Shown piece by piece: positions 45,665-53,178 of a DNA stretch of 64,000 nucleotides (positions within the stretch are counted from its first letter, which is position 1; every line of letters starts with the position of its first letter). Source of the DNA: Parahaliea mediterranea (GTDB taxonomy: Bacteria; Pseudomonadota; Gammaproteobacteria; Pseudomonadales; Halieaceae). The notes beneath the pieces are model-generated. The model saw only the letters and a list, made by a program, of their open reading frames with translations. It made no database searches and was not told the DNA's origin. Position numbers and translations under genes: made by a program. The DNA lies in the NCBI RefSeq assembly GCF_003402235.1, contig NZ_QEWO01000001.1:620001-684000 (forward strand), in the 5' to 3' direction.

Positions 45665-46095
45665 AACCCTCCGACCTATACCACGCTCTGGCGTACACCA
45701 GGGAGCGCGGGGACTTCAAAGACCTGACGCAAATTGAGCACACTGGCGACCGCAACCGCCTGGCGATCCTGCTGACGCGGGACGCTGATGTGATCACCGA
45801 CCTGCTGCAGGATGCGATTGCCGACCTGAACGAGAGCGAACTCAACAACGTGACCAGCGCCGCAGAAGCCCTGTACAGCGGAAACGTCGGGCGGATAGCT
45901 CGCGTCGGTGTGTGGGGCGCGATGCTCGGCACCGACCTACTGCAGAAGCTGCCAGGCATCATCGACACCTACATCGACAGCGCCGCCGAGGAATGGCTGG
46001 ATCTGGCCTACCAGTACAAGGTGTCGATCACTGACCCCGCAGCGGATCACGCTGATTCGGTGGTGCAGGAGCGGTTGGAGGTGGCCCATGGGTGA
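45661..46095 (+). CDS. Hypothetical early phage protein
   Basis: The 144-residue protein starts in an ATGA-type overlap. It is largely helical: 'KPSDLYHALAYTRERGDFKDLTQIEHTGDRNRLAILLTRDADVITDLLQDAIADLNESEL', then 'GRIARVGVWGAMLGTDLLQKLPGIIDTYIDSAAEEWLDLA'. No known family. It overlaps the following zinc-finger gene by 8 bp. Confidence 0.6.
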   Translation: MKPSDLYHALAYTRERGDFKDLTQIEHTGDRNRLAILLTRDADVITDLLQDAIADLNESELNNVTSAAEALYSGNVGRIARVGVWGAMLGTDLLQKLPGIIDTYIDSAAEEWLDLAYQYKVSITDPAADHADSVVQERLEVAHG

Positions 46096-46318
46096 TATCG
46101 CCGACATGATCCTGGAAGGCCTGCTCGACGAAGAAACCGGCGAGTACATCGGCGACCAGAACAAGGAAATTTACGGAACCGAGTCGCCGGGATTCCCGAT
46201 CAGCTACGAGCGCGACCGCCGTAACCCGGAAAAAACCAACTGCCCCATCTGTGGAAGACGGGTGAAGGTCGCCGGGCTTCGGGACCACACCAGGGACGTG
46301 CATGGGGGCTCCGCATGA
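46088..46318 (+). CDS. Small C2H2-like zinc-finger protein
   Basis: The 76-residue protein ends with 'CPICGRRVKVAGLRDHTRDVH', a C-x2-C...H-x4-H finger that may bind DNA or a host protein. The N-terminal part is acidic ('MGDIADMILEGLLDEETGEYIGDQ'). It overlaps neighbours at both ends. Confidence 0.6.
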   Translation: MGDIADMILEGLLDEETGEYIGDQNKEIYGTESPGFPISYERDRRNPEKTNCPICGRRVKVAGLRDHTRDVHGGSA

Positions 46319-46458
46319 CTGACTACGGCCCCCTCATCCGCGCTCGCGCCGCCCGCCGGCGCCAGCTTCGCGCCGACTGCAACGGCATCTGGATATTCGC
46401 AACCGGGTTCGGCTGGGGCATGGTTTTCGCCCTGTTCGTGCTCGGCCTGACATCGTAG
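46315..46458 (+). CDS. Small membrane protein (47 aa)
   Basis: From the ATG at 46315 (4-bp overlap with the previous gene) the product begins with a very basic segment ('IRARAARRRQLRADC') and ends in one transmembrane helix ('IWIFATGFGWGMVFALFVLGL'). No family was recognised. The basic-plus-helix plan places the N-terminus in the cytosol. Confidence 0.45.
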   Translation: MTDYGPLIRARAARRRQLRADCNGIWIFATGFGWGMVFALFVLGLTS

Positions 46459-46467
46459 GAGAGCACT

Positions 46468-47370
46468 ATGCAAGCCGCTGAACAGATCGAGAAGCCGAAG
46501 CGCCCCTTCATCGAGCCAGGCTGGTACCGCGACCTGAGCAATGAGGAATACCACGGCAGTTTCGGCACCTCCTCCAGTCAGCTCAAGAAGCTGATCGAGC
46601 AGACGCCGGCGCACCTGGCGCACAGCTGGAGCCAGCCGAACGAAACCACGGCCAACATGGCGCTCGGTACCGCGGTACACACTCTGGTGCTGGAGCCGGA
46701 GAAGTTCGCCGAGGAAATCGCCGTCGAGCCGACCCTTGACCGCCGCACGAAGGCAGGAAAAGAGGCTGCGGCAGAGTTCGCTGCCAGAAGCGCCGGGAAG
46801 ACCATTATTACCGAAGAGCAGTACGAGGCCGCGCAGCACATGGCCGCGTCCGTGCGCAGCCACAGCAGTGCGGGACCTCTGCTGGAGGACATCATTGCGG
46901 AGTCGTCCATCTACTGGTGGAACCAGCCTGCATACCCGGAACAGAGCAACGTGTCCGCCGAAATGACGAAGGTCCGCCCCGACATCATCGGCCTGGGCCA
47001 CCCCATCGTTGGCGACCTGAAAACGACAGCCGACGCCAGCCACGATGCGTTTATCCGCTCAATCCATCGCTACGGCTACCACATAAGCGCCGGCATGTAC
47101 CTGGACGGCATCAACCAGTGCCGCGAACTGTTGGAGTTCACCAAGCGCTTCGCCTACAAGGACTTCGTCTTCATCTGCGTAGAGAACAAGGCGCCCTGGC
47201 TGACAGCGGTTTACCACATGTCACCCCGGTACATCGAACTGGGCACCCTGATCTACCGCGAATGCCTGCGCAGAATGCGCGCCGCGCGTGCTGCCGGCTT
47301 CCCCGGCTACCCCGAAGAAATCCGAGTCATCGAGCCGCCCACTTGGGCGAGCAGAGGCTACACCATCTGA
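46468..47370 (+). CDS. RecE-like exonuclease (PD-(D/E)XK, DUF3799)
   Basis: The 300-residue protein has 'SNEEYHGSFGTSSSQLKKLIEQTPAHLAH', 'NMALGTAVHTLVLEPEKF' (His near 71), 'VRPDII' (Asp about 172) and 'IVGDLKTTADAS' (Asp 183, Lys 185), the motif order of the RecE C-terminal nuclease family. It would resect double-strand ends 5' to 3' to feed single-strand annealing. GGAG precedes the ATG. The next two genes (a putative annealing partner and RdgC) make a recombination cassette. Confidence 0.85.
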   Translation: MQAAEQIEKPKRPFIEPGWYRDLSNEEYHGSFGTSSSQLKKLIEQTPAHLAHSWSQPNETTANMALGTAVHTLVLEPEKFAEEIAVEPTLDRRTKAGKEAAAEFAARSAGKTIITEEQYEAAQHMAASVRSHSSAGPLLEDIIAESSIYWWNQPAYPEQSNVSAEMTKVRPDIIGLGHPIVGDLKTTADASHDAFIRSIHRYGYHISAGMYLDGINQCRELLEFTKRFAYKDFVFICVENKAPWLTAVYHMSPRYIELGTLIYRECLRRMRAARAAGFPGYPEEIRVIEPPTWASRGYTI

Positions 47371-47400
47371 GCAACCACCACCCATTGAGGGACTGAAAGC

Positions 47401-48477
47401 ATGAACACCCAAGTCGCAGTACAAAACCCCTTCGGGGGGCAGGCACCCAGCGTCGGCAGTCACGACACCCTGGCCAGTGCCGAAGAGCAGCGCGCCATTC
47501 AGGAAGTGCAGGCCGCCATGGTCATCGCCAAGAAGTTCCCGCGGAACATGATCGAGGCCATGGACCGCATCCTGAACAGCTGCACCCGGGAATCGCTGGC
47601 CGAGACCGCCATCTACTCCTACCCCCGCGGCGGACAGGAGGTGACCGGCCCCAGTATTCGCCTGGCCGAGGCCCTGGCCCAGGAGTGGGGCAACATGCAA
47701 TTCGGTATCCGCGAGCTGTCGCAGGAGAACGGCGCCAGCACCGTTGAGGCCTTCGCCTGGGATGTGCAGACCAACACCCGGCAGGTGAAGACCTTCCGCG
47801 TGCCGCACACCCGCTACACCCGCAAAGGCACCACCCAGCTCAGCGACCCGCGCGACATCTACGAGCTGATCGCCAACCAGGGTGCCCGCCGGCTGCGCGC
47901 CTGCATCCTCGGCGTGATCCCGGGTGATGTGGTCGAGGCCGCGGTGAATCAGTGCAAAGTCACCCAGGAAGCCAGCGTTGAAGTCACCCCCGAGACCATC
48001 AAAAAGATGCTGGCGGCCTTCAAGGACAACTACGGCGTGCCACAGGAGCTGATCGAGAAGCGCATCGGTCGCCGCGCCGAGGCTCTGAACCCGCCCCAGT
48101 ACCTGATGCTGAAACGTGTGTACCAGTCGCTGAAGGATGGCATGGGCAAGCCCTCCGACTACTTCGATATGGATGACCCTGCCGCCCTTGCCGGCCCCGC
48201 CACCAGCGACCTCAACGAGCAGGTGAAAAAACAGCCGGCCAAGCAGGCTGCCAAACCCAAGCCTGACCCAGAGCCCCCGACCGAAGAAGAAGAGCTGCCG
48301 GCCGCCGCTACCAGCGACTTCGACGACATCATGCTGAAGCTGAAGGAGGCCCGCAGCCTGGAAGAGCTGGACGGCATCCGCGAGGCGGCCATGGAGTTCA
48401 TCACCGACCTGCCCAAAGAGCAACAGGAGCAACTCACCGGCCTGCACTCGAAGCGCAAGGAAGAGTTGGAACAGTAA
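47401..48477 (+). CDS. Phage recombination protein, putative single-strand annealing partner of RecE
   Basis: The 358-residue protein follows the RecE-like gene by 30 bp. The conserved first part ('AIQEVQAAMVIAKKFPRNMIEAMDRILNSCTRESLAETAIYSYPRGGQEVTGPSIRLAEALAQEWGNMQFG') and 'DPRDIYELIANQGARRLRACILGVIPGDVVEAAV' belong to a widespread phage family usually annotated as hypothetical. The C-terminus is acidic and unstructured ('KPDPEPPTEEEELPAA') with a final helical domain. The annealing role is inferred from position beside RecE and RdgC; no RecT or Redbeta motif can be claimed. Confidence 0.6.
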   Translation: MNTQVAVQNPFGGQAPSVGSHDTLASAEEQRAIQEVQAAMVIAKKFPRNMIEAMDRILNSCTRESLAETAIYSYPRGGQEVTGPSIRLAEALAQEWGNMQFGIRELSQENGASTVEAFAWDVQTNTRQVKTFRVPHTRYTRKGTTQLSDPRDIYELIANQGARRLRACILGVIPGDVVEAAVNQCKVTQEASVEVTPETIKKMLAAFKDNYGVPQELIEKRIGRRAEALNPPQYLMLKRVYQSLKDGMGKPSDYFDMDDPAALAGPATSDLNEQVKKQPAKQAAKPKPDPEPPTEEEELPAAATSDFDDIMLKLKEARSLEELDGIREAAMEFITDLPKEQQEQLTGLHSKRKEELEQ

Positions 48478-48589
48478 TCCCCCGGGCGGCGTGTCCCAGC
48501 TCCGCGCCGCCCACCGGCTTGCCACCGGTACGTCAAAACGGCACGACTCGCCGCCGTAAGCGGCCCCAATAACCAGGAGGCACAGCCCA

Positions 48590-49543
48590 ATGTTCAAAAG
48601 CATCACCGTGTACCAGCTCACCCAGGCGACAGATGCCGTGCTGCGCGCCCTCGAAGAGCACCTACCGAAGCGCCCCTTCACCCCCTGCACCCAACACGAC
48701 GCCAGCAGCGCGGGCTGGGTGCCACCCCTCGGTGAGGATGCCGAAACCCTCACCTATGGCGCCCAGGGCTGCACGCTGTTCTGCCTGCGCACCGATACCA
48801 AGTCGGTGTCGGCGGGCGCGGTGAAGTTGGCCGTTGCCAAGCGAGTGAAGGCTTTCGAACAGGACAACCCAGATCCAGCCTCCCCGGTGGACAAGCGGCT
48901 GTTCAAGGAAGAGGTTACCCAGCAGTTCGTCGCGGCGATCCCCGGCGAGTGCGCGGCGCCCTCCTACACCTGGGCCTACATCGACCGCCAGCTGTCCATG
49001 CTGTTTGTGGGCGCCAGCGAGGACGGCGCGGACGGCTTTATCGCGGTGCTGAAAAAGACCCTGGACGCCCTGCCGGTCAAGCTGCTGAAGCTGACCGAGG
49101 TGGAGCCCTGCGACAAGTTCACCGAATGGCTGAAAGACCCGGCCACCCTGGGGGAGAAATTCCAGCTGGGCGATGCCGTCAGCATGAAGCGGGCGAAGGA
49201 AGGCGGCACCGAGGTGGCGAACATTTCCCATGCCGAGCTGAGCAGCGAATACCTGCAGACCTGGATCAGCGAAGGCGCGGAGTGCTGCCGGATCGGCCTG
49301 GCGCATGAGAAGGCCACGTTCGCCATCACCGCCAAGCTGGGCCTGCGCCGGTTCAAGCTGCCCGACGAGCCGGACGAAGACGAGGAAGGCGACGACCCGC
49401 TGGACAATACCCAGTATCGCTTCGTGCGCATTGCCGACGCCGTGCGCGCGGTGATGATCGACGTGGAGCCGAACCTGGGCGGCTTCCCGACCCAGGAGCT
49501 GTTGGACCTGCATGATGAGCAGGAAGGTGAGGTGGCGGCGTGA
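48590..49543 (+). CDS. rdgC: RdgC family recombination-associated protein
   Basis: The 317-residue protein begins 'MFKSITVYQL' and has 'GWVPPLGEDAETLTYGAQGCTLFCLRTDTKSVSAGAVKLAVAKRVKAFE', 'YIDRQLSMLFVGASEDGADGFIAVLKKTLDALPVKLL', a clear RdgC pattern. RdgC is a ring-shaped DNA-binding protein that limits RecA loading and exonuclease activity. A phage copy beside RecE suggests modulation of host RecA/RecBCD during phage recombination. CAGGAGGCAC precedes the ATG. Confidence 0.85.
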   Translation: MFKSITVYQLTQATDAVLRALEEHLPKRPFTPCTQHDASSAGWVPPLGEDAETLTYGAQGCTLFCLRTDTKSVSAGAVKLAVAKRVKAFEQDNPDPASPVDKRLFKEEVTQQFVAAIPGECAAPSYTWAYIDRQLSMLFVGASEDGADGFIAVLKKTLDALPVKLLKLTEVEPCDKFTEWLKDPATLGEKFQLGDAVSMKRAKEGGTEVANISHAELSSEYLQTWISEGAECCRIGLAHEKATFAITAKLGLRRFKLPDEPDEDEEGDDPLDNTQYRFVRIADAVRAVMIDVEPNLGGFPTQELLDLHDEQEGEVAA

Positions 49544-49923
49544 AACACCAGCAGCTATTCATCGACCACGCGTACTGGACCGCCGAGAGAAAGCGCCTCC
49601 AGGAAGCCGGATCCGAGGAGATGTCCAAGTGCGACCGCGTCCAGGCAGGGTTGGAGCGGTTCAAGTTCAACGAGAAAACCTGCATCGAATCGGTGCATGA
49701 AGCCTGGCGCAGCCAACCAGGCGACCCCTACAGCGGCGGCCCCAGCTTCGAGGAGGACTGGCTTGAGGCGATCAGCGAGGGGAGTGTTTGCGAGCACTGC
49801 ATCAACGTCCGCGACCTCCGCAAGCAGCGCATGGCGGCTGGAAGGAAGCTCGGCGGGATACGATCAGCAATCACCCGAATTGGCCAGCGGCTCGCTAAAG
49901 CCAACGGTGGAGGATGCGACTGA
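49540..49923 (+). CDS. Hypothetical phage protein with paired cysteines
   Basis: The GTG start overlaps the rdgC stop (GTGA). The 127-residue protein has 'HQQLFIDHAYWTAERKRLQEAG' and 'GSVCEHCINVRDLRKQRMAAGRKLGGIRSAITRIGQRLA', a CxxC followed by a basic helix that could contact nucleic acid. No family was recognised. Confidence 0.55.
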   Translation: MKHQQLFIDHAYWTAERKRLQEAGSEEMSKCDRVQAGLERFKFNEKTCIESVHEAWRSQPGDPYSGGPSFEEDWLEAISEGSVCEHCINVRDLRKQRMAAGRKLGGIRSAITRIGQRLAKANGGGCD

Positions 49924-50381
49924 TGTACTACCACCCCAACCTGTCCCTGGCCGAGCACCACCGGCCCACGCGCATCATCATCCGCCAGGCGCACACCAGC
50001 ACCCGGCACGTCCCGCAGGGCAGCGCGTTCCTTGCCTGGGTGCGCGAGTGGCTGAAGGATCGCCACCTCGCCTACACCACGGCGGACACCATTGCGGCGT
50101 ACCACCGCACCTCCCCGAAGACGATTTACTGCAGGATGCGCGATGCCGGTGTCAGCTATCACCAGCTGATTGACGACGAGCGCCGGCGCCGGCTTCAGGC
50201 CCTGCCCCCTCATGCCAGCTGCGCGGAGGCTGCGGAGGCGCTGGATTTCCGAAGCCGCCGGGCGCTGCACTCAGCCATGCGCCGTTGGTACGGGATGACG
50301 TTCAGTGAGCACCAGGCGCGGCGCGGATCGCAGTGGCTGGGCGACTCCAACAAGGCAGTAGACCGTGAGGTATACGGGTGA
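49923..50381 (+). CDS. Stand-alone AraC-type DNA-binding protein
   Basis: The 152-residue protein has the two helix-turn-helix units of an AraC domain: 'TTADTIAAYHRTSPKTIYCRMRDAGVSYHQLIDDERRRRLQAL' and 'CAEAAEALDFRSRRALHSAMRRWYGMTFSEHQARR'. There is no ligand-binding domain; about 50 residues precede the first unit. The ATG at 49923 overlaps the previous stop and has GGTGGAGG upstream. Its place before xis/int suggests control of excision, integration or the accessory cassette. Confidence 0.7.
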   Translation: MYYHPNLSLAEHHRPTRIIIRQAHTSTRHVPQGSAFLAWVREWLKDRHLAYTTADTIAAYHRTSPKTIYCRMRDAGVSYHQLIDDERRRRLQALPPHASCAEAAEALDFRSRRALHSAMRRWYGMTFSEHQARRGSQWLGDSNKAVDREVYG

Positions 50382-50584
50382 TCTCGTTCCTGCAGCATCG
50401 GTCACCCCGGTTCGGCTATGACGGCTGGGCCCTGCTGATCCCCGGCGCCGCGAAGCCGCTGGAGTGGACGGTGTGCACAACAAGGGCCGAGTGCCGCCGC
50501 CTGCGCCGTGACCGCGGCAACCTGTTCGAGCGCGGCGCCCAGATCGTGAAAGTGAAGGTGAGTGTGGAGGTGGTGGATGGATGA
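50378..50584 (+). CDS. Small hypothetical protein before xis
   Basis: The GTG at 50378 overlaps the previous stop by 4 bp. The 68-residue product reads 'MISFLQHRSPRFGYDGWALLIPGAAKPLEWTVCTTRAECRRLRRDRG', a compact strand-helix pattern. It overlaps the Xis-like gene by 8 bp. Function unknown. Confidence 0.5.
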   Translation: MISFLQHRSPRFGYDGWALLIPGAAKPLEWTVCTTRAECRRLRRDRGNLFERGAQIVKVKVSVEVVDG

Positions 50585-50900
50585 TTTGTTGAGCTGGATG
50601 ACGAAGGCGGAGTATTGTCGGCGATCCGGCACCTCCGAGGGCCGCCTGCGGGGCTGGATGCAGCGCCGCCAGATCACGAAAGGCACTCACTTCAGGAAGG
50701 TCGGCCGGACCATCTATATCAACTGGAGGGAGTTGGAGAAATGGATCGCTACCGGGGGATCGAAGAGCACGGCAACAGGATCAGGATCAGGTTCCAGTTC
50801 AAGGGCCGTAAATACGTCCGCTACCTCGATAAGCCGTGGGGGCCAAAGCGGAACCGGGCGGAGGCTTTCCGTCGTCGGGAACAGTACATCACGCGCCTGA
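50577..50900 (+). CDS. Excisionase-like protein overlapping integrase
   Basis: The ATG at 50577 has GTGGAGG six bases upstream. Residues 7-60 ('MTKAEYCRRSGTSEGRLRGWMQRRQITKGTHFRKVGRTIYINWRELEKWI') form the small winged-helix of phage excisionases. The remaining 53 residues are Ser/Thr/Gly-rich, read out of frame through the first 160 bp of the integrase gene, and are probably unstructured. It should bend attachment-site DNA and favour excision. Confidence 0.72.
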   Translation: MDDLLSWMTKAEYCRRSGTSEGRLRGWMQRRQITKGTHFRKVGRTIYINWRELEKWIATGGSKSTATGSGSGSSSRAVNTSATSISRGGQSGTGRRLSVVGNSTSRA

Positions 50901-51898
50901 AGGCAGGGCTGACCATCGATGAACTGGACACCGACCCCGAAAACCCGAGCTTCTACGACATGTCGGAGCTGTACCTCAAGTCGCTCAAGCGGAAGGATTC
51001 AACCCGTGCGAGCTACCAGCAGATTATCAATCAATTCTGGATGCCGCACCTGGAGAACGTCCAGATGCTGCACATGAATTACGCCCAGGTACTGGCTGCG
51101 GACAGCGCCACCGAGTGGACCAGCGCGAAGACCAGGCGCAACGCCATCATACCGCTGTCCGGGGTGTTCAAGCTGGCCATAAGCTCCCTGGAGGACTTCA
51201 ACACCAATTTCGCCTCCAAGCTGCCGAAAGAGGACAGCAGTAAAGACGATGTAGACCCCTTCACCATCGAGGAGAAGGCCGAGATTCTGGCTGCCCTGGA
51301 GGAGCTCAAAGAAACCGATGCCTTGGATTATTTCACCCTGGGGTTTGAACTGGGCTGCCGGCTGCCTGGCGAACTGAACGCGCTCCGGTGGCAGGATTAC
51401 CACGAGAAGAAGCTGGTGCATATCAACAAGGCCATTGTGCGCCGGAAGCTGACCACCACCAAGACCCACAGCGACAGGAAGGTGTTGCTCACCCCCGCGG
51501 CCAAGGCGGTGCTTGAGCGCCGCGTGCGCCCCATCAAGGGCGGTTACATCTTCACCAACAGCCAGGGCGGACCGCACCTGGACGGCGATATCATGAACGG
51601 GAAGTGGCGTGACGCGATTGGACTGGCCAACCAGAAGCGGGAGGCGGCGAAGCTGGATCCGATCCGCTACCGGCGCGCTTACAACTGCCGGCATACCCGG
51701 GCCAGCCTGGACCTCGGCGCCGGGGGCAAGCCGGCGTTCCTGGCATCCCAGCTAGGCCACACCCTTGAGCAGTTCTTCAATACCTACGCGACATGGATCA
51801 ATAGCAAGGACGATGAGGCGGAGCTGGCTACCATCCTGGCTGGCCACGCGCAGGCAGAGAAGCGGCGACAGTCGCAGGAAGAGGAAGAGGCGAAGTGA
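50741..51898 (+). CDS. Tyrosine-recombinase integrase
   Basis: The 385-residue protein starts at the ATG at 50741 (GGAGGGAGTTGGAGAA upstream); 42 extra residues of the longest frame lie over the Xis gene. It has an arm-binding N-terminal domain (DUF3596-like, 'HGNRIRIRFQFKGRKYVRYL'), a core-binding helical domain, and a catalytic domain with R207 ('GCRLPGELNALRW'), H318-x-R320 ('CRHTRASL'), H340 ('LGHT') and nucleophile Y349 ('FNTYATWI'). It lies 78 bp from attR. Like many such enzymes it targets a tRNA gene 3' end. Confidence 0.95.
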   Translation: MDRYRGIEEHGNRIRIRFQFKGRKYVRYLDKPWGPKRNRAEAFRRREQYITRLKAGLTIDELDTDPENPSFYDMSELYLKSLKRKDSTRASYQQIINQFWMPHLENVQMLHMNYAQVLAADSATEWTSAKTRRNAIIPLSGVFKLAISSLEDFNTNFASKLPKEDSSKDDVDPFTIEEKAEILAALEELKETDALDYFTLGFELGCRLPGELNALRWQDYHEKKLVHINKAIVRRKLTTTKTHSDRKVLLTPAAKAVLERRVRPIKGGYIFTNSQGGPHLDGDIMNGKWRDAIGLANQKREAAKLDPIRYRRAYNCRHTRASLDLGAGGKPAFLASQLGHTLEQFFNTYATWINSKDDEAELATILAGHAQAEKRRQSQEEEEAK

Positions 51899-51901
51899 AG
51901 A

Positions 51902-51922
51902 AAGTTGCCCAGAAGTTGCCCA
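51902..51922 (+). repeat. Putative integrase arm-type sites, right pair
   Basis: AAGTTGCCCA occurs at 51902-51911 and 51913-51922, directly after the integrase stop codon and in the same orientation as the left pair at 11936-11958. Confidence 0.65.
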
Positions 51923-51942
51923 AAAGGCAGGGGCCAGAAACC

Positions 51943-51974
51943 AAAAAACCCGCACTATCAACTAGTTACGGGTT
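51943..51974 (-). terminator. Phage-supplied terminator for the tRNA transcript
   Basis: On the minus strand AACCCG (51974-51969) pairs with CGGGTT (51952-51947), followed by Ts (51948-51943). It lies 8 bp past the tRNA-Asp 3' end, inside the prophage, and replaces the host terminator displaced to 11776-11804. Confidence 0.6.
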
Positions 51975-51976
51975 CG

Positions 51977-52005
51977 GTATGTGGCGGACCGGACGGGACT
52001 CGAAC
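51977..52005. repeat. attR core: 29-bp repeat inside tRNA-Asp
   Basis: This is identical to 11806-11834. It comprises five bases beyond the CCA end plus the first 24 bases (on the plus strand) of the tRNA-Asp gene, so integration kept a full tRNA on this side. Confidence 0.93.
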
Positions 52006-52058
52006 CCGCGACCTCCGGCGTGACAGGCCGGCATTCTAACCAACTGAACTACCGGTCC
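51982..52058 (-). tRNA. tRNA-Asp (GTC)
   Basis: The 77-nt cloverleaf on the minus strand has an acceptor arm GGACCGG paired with CCGGTCC, an encoded CCA end, anticodon GTC in the loop CTGTCAC, and a T loop with TTCGAGTC. Its 3' part is the phage attachment core. Confidence 0.95.
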
Positions 52059-52085
52059 AACGGCAGCATACTTATCGACATCGAA

Positions 52086-52161
52086 TGGTGGGTGGTGACG
52101 GGATCGAACCGCCGACCCTCTGCTTGTAAGGCAGATGCTCTCCCAGCTGAGCTAACCACCC
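52086..52161 (-). tRNA. tRNA-Val (TAC)
   Basis: The 76-nt cloverleaf on the minus strand has acceptor GGGTGGT/ACCACCC, an encoded CCA, and anticodon TAC in the loop CTTACAA. It is 27 bp upstream of tRNA-Asp and probably co-transcribed with it. Confidence 0.95.
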
Positions 52162-52357
52162 CCTGAGCCGATGGACGCGCATTATAGAGAGAATTGCGGG
52201 GGTGTCAAACGTTCCTCTGAAATTTTTCAGATTTTTTTCAGAACGTTAAAAGCGCTTGATTTTAGTAGTAAAATTTGCGACCTCACGCGCCCACAGCAGC
52301 GCCGCATCCTAAGCCCGCGGAAGGCCCCACACGCCCTCCCCCTGCCCGGAAAATCCG

Positions 52358-52714
52358 ATGGAAATCTACAAGGAATTTCACTTTGAAGCCGCCCACCGCC
52401 TACCCAATGTGCCCCAGGGGCACAAGTGCGCCCGCCTTCACGGCCATTCCTTTCATGTGCGTATCAGCGTCAGTGGCGATGCCCCCGAGCCCAGCGGCTG
52501 GGTGATGGACTTCGGCGACCTGAAGGCCGCCTTCAAGCCGGTGCTCGACCAACTGGACCACTACTACCTGAACGACATTCCGGGGCTGGAGAATCCCACC
52601 AGCGAGAACCTGGCGCGCTGGATCTGGCAGCGCCTGCAACCGGCACTGCCGCAACTGAGCGCGGTGCAGATTCGCGAAACCTGCACCTCTGGCTGCATCT
52701 ACCGCGGCGACTGA
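52358..52714 (+). CDS. queD: 6-carboxytetrahydropterin synthase QueD
   Basis: The 118-residue enzyme makes 6-carboxy-5,6,7,8-tetrahydropterin from dihydroneopterin triphosphate in queuosine/preQ0 synthesis. The zinc ligands are His13 in 'FEAAHRLPN' and the pair in 'LHGHSF'; the Cys of '[10 protein letters not shown]' and the 'DHYYLND' and '[11 protein letters not shown]' motifs are all present. The C-terminal '[14 protein letters not shown]' carries the pterin-binding Glu. The gene stands alone, divergent from the tRNAs. No riboswitch could be recognised in the 196-bp upstream gap. Confidence 0.93.
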   Translation: MEIYKEFHFEAAHRLPNVPQGHKCARLHGHSFHVRISVSGDAPEPSGWVMDFGDLKAAFKPVLDQLDHYYLNDIPGLENPTSENLARWIWQRLQPALPQLSAVQIRETCTSGCIYRGD

Positions 52715-52966
52715 GCCCGATGGTGCCAGGCCAATGCGGGCGAAACCCAGGCGGACTGAGCCGAGGCCGCTGGGCCAAGCCGGACAGCGCCAGCGGGGCT
52801 GCCCGCTGTTACAAAGCGGTAACATGCCTGAAACATCTTGACAGGCACGCTGGCGCTACAGGGGTCGTGCTCTTCGATTCAACCCGCCCGATGCCGACAG
52901 AGCATAGCAATGTAAATGTTTCCAAATTAAGGGGCGAGGTTACCTTCCGTAGCAGGAAAAAGAATG

Positions 52967-53178
52967 TTATGCACACCGCCCGACGGTCACGAAACTTTCA
53001 CTAGCTTAGGTATTTCTTTAAATCAACAACTTCATGAATTTATTTTAAGTTATTGATTTAATTGAGTTTTAGTTATTTGCTCGAAATTTAAGCAATTTGT
53101 AACAAACCCGATAGATTGGGCGCCTCCCGCACGGTTAAACAAAATATTCACCGAGTTATCCACAGAATCTGTGGAAAA
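52967..53178. other. AT-rich gap with DnaA-box-like sites
   Basis: The 510-bp gap between queD and the LysE gene has no convincing gene. TTATGCACA (52967-52975) and TTATCCACA (53156-53164) match the DnaA box TTATNCACA exactly and in the same orientation. TGTGGAAAA (53170-53178) is a one-mismatch inverted copy. Between them, about 53005-53105 is strikingly AT-rich for this genome, with repeated TTATT/ATTTA words. Confidence 0.45.

Larger units (their letters stand above)
11806..52005. mobile_element. Intact-looking prophage, lambda-like siphovirus with HK97-type head, in tRNA-Asp
   Basis: The 40-kb element is bounded by the 29-bp att repeats. It contains an integrase next to attR, a CI/Cro switch, replication, recombination, terminase, portal, protease, capsid, tail, tail-tip and lysis genes, none obviously broken. 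Two transcription arms diverge at 43.4 kb. The minus arm runs to 17.2 kb; the plus arm runs to 51.9 kb and, in the circular form, on through attP to 17.2 kb. A tape measure protein of about 620 residues and a TipJ-type tip indicate a non-contractile tail. The full set of essential modules suggests it could still be inducible (inference). Confidence 0.95.

Noticed and set aside
47221-48753. 510-codon minus-strand frame
   Set aside because: It is antisense to the putative annealing protein gene; shadow composition and opposite to the operon direction.
52198-52357. preQ1-type riboswitch upstream of queD
   Set aside because: The leader was read for a preQ1 aptamer hairpin with an A-rich tail pairing into its loop; none could be drawn.
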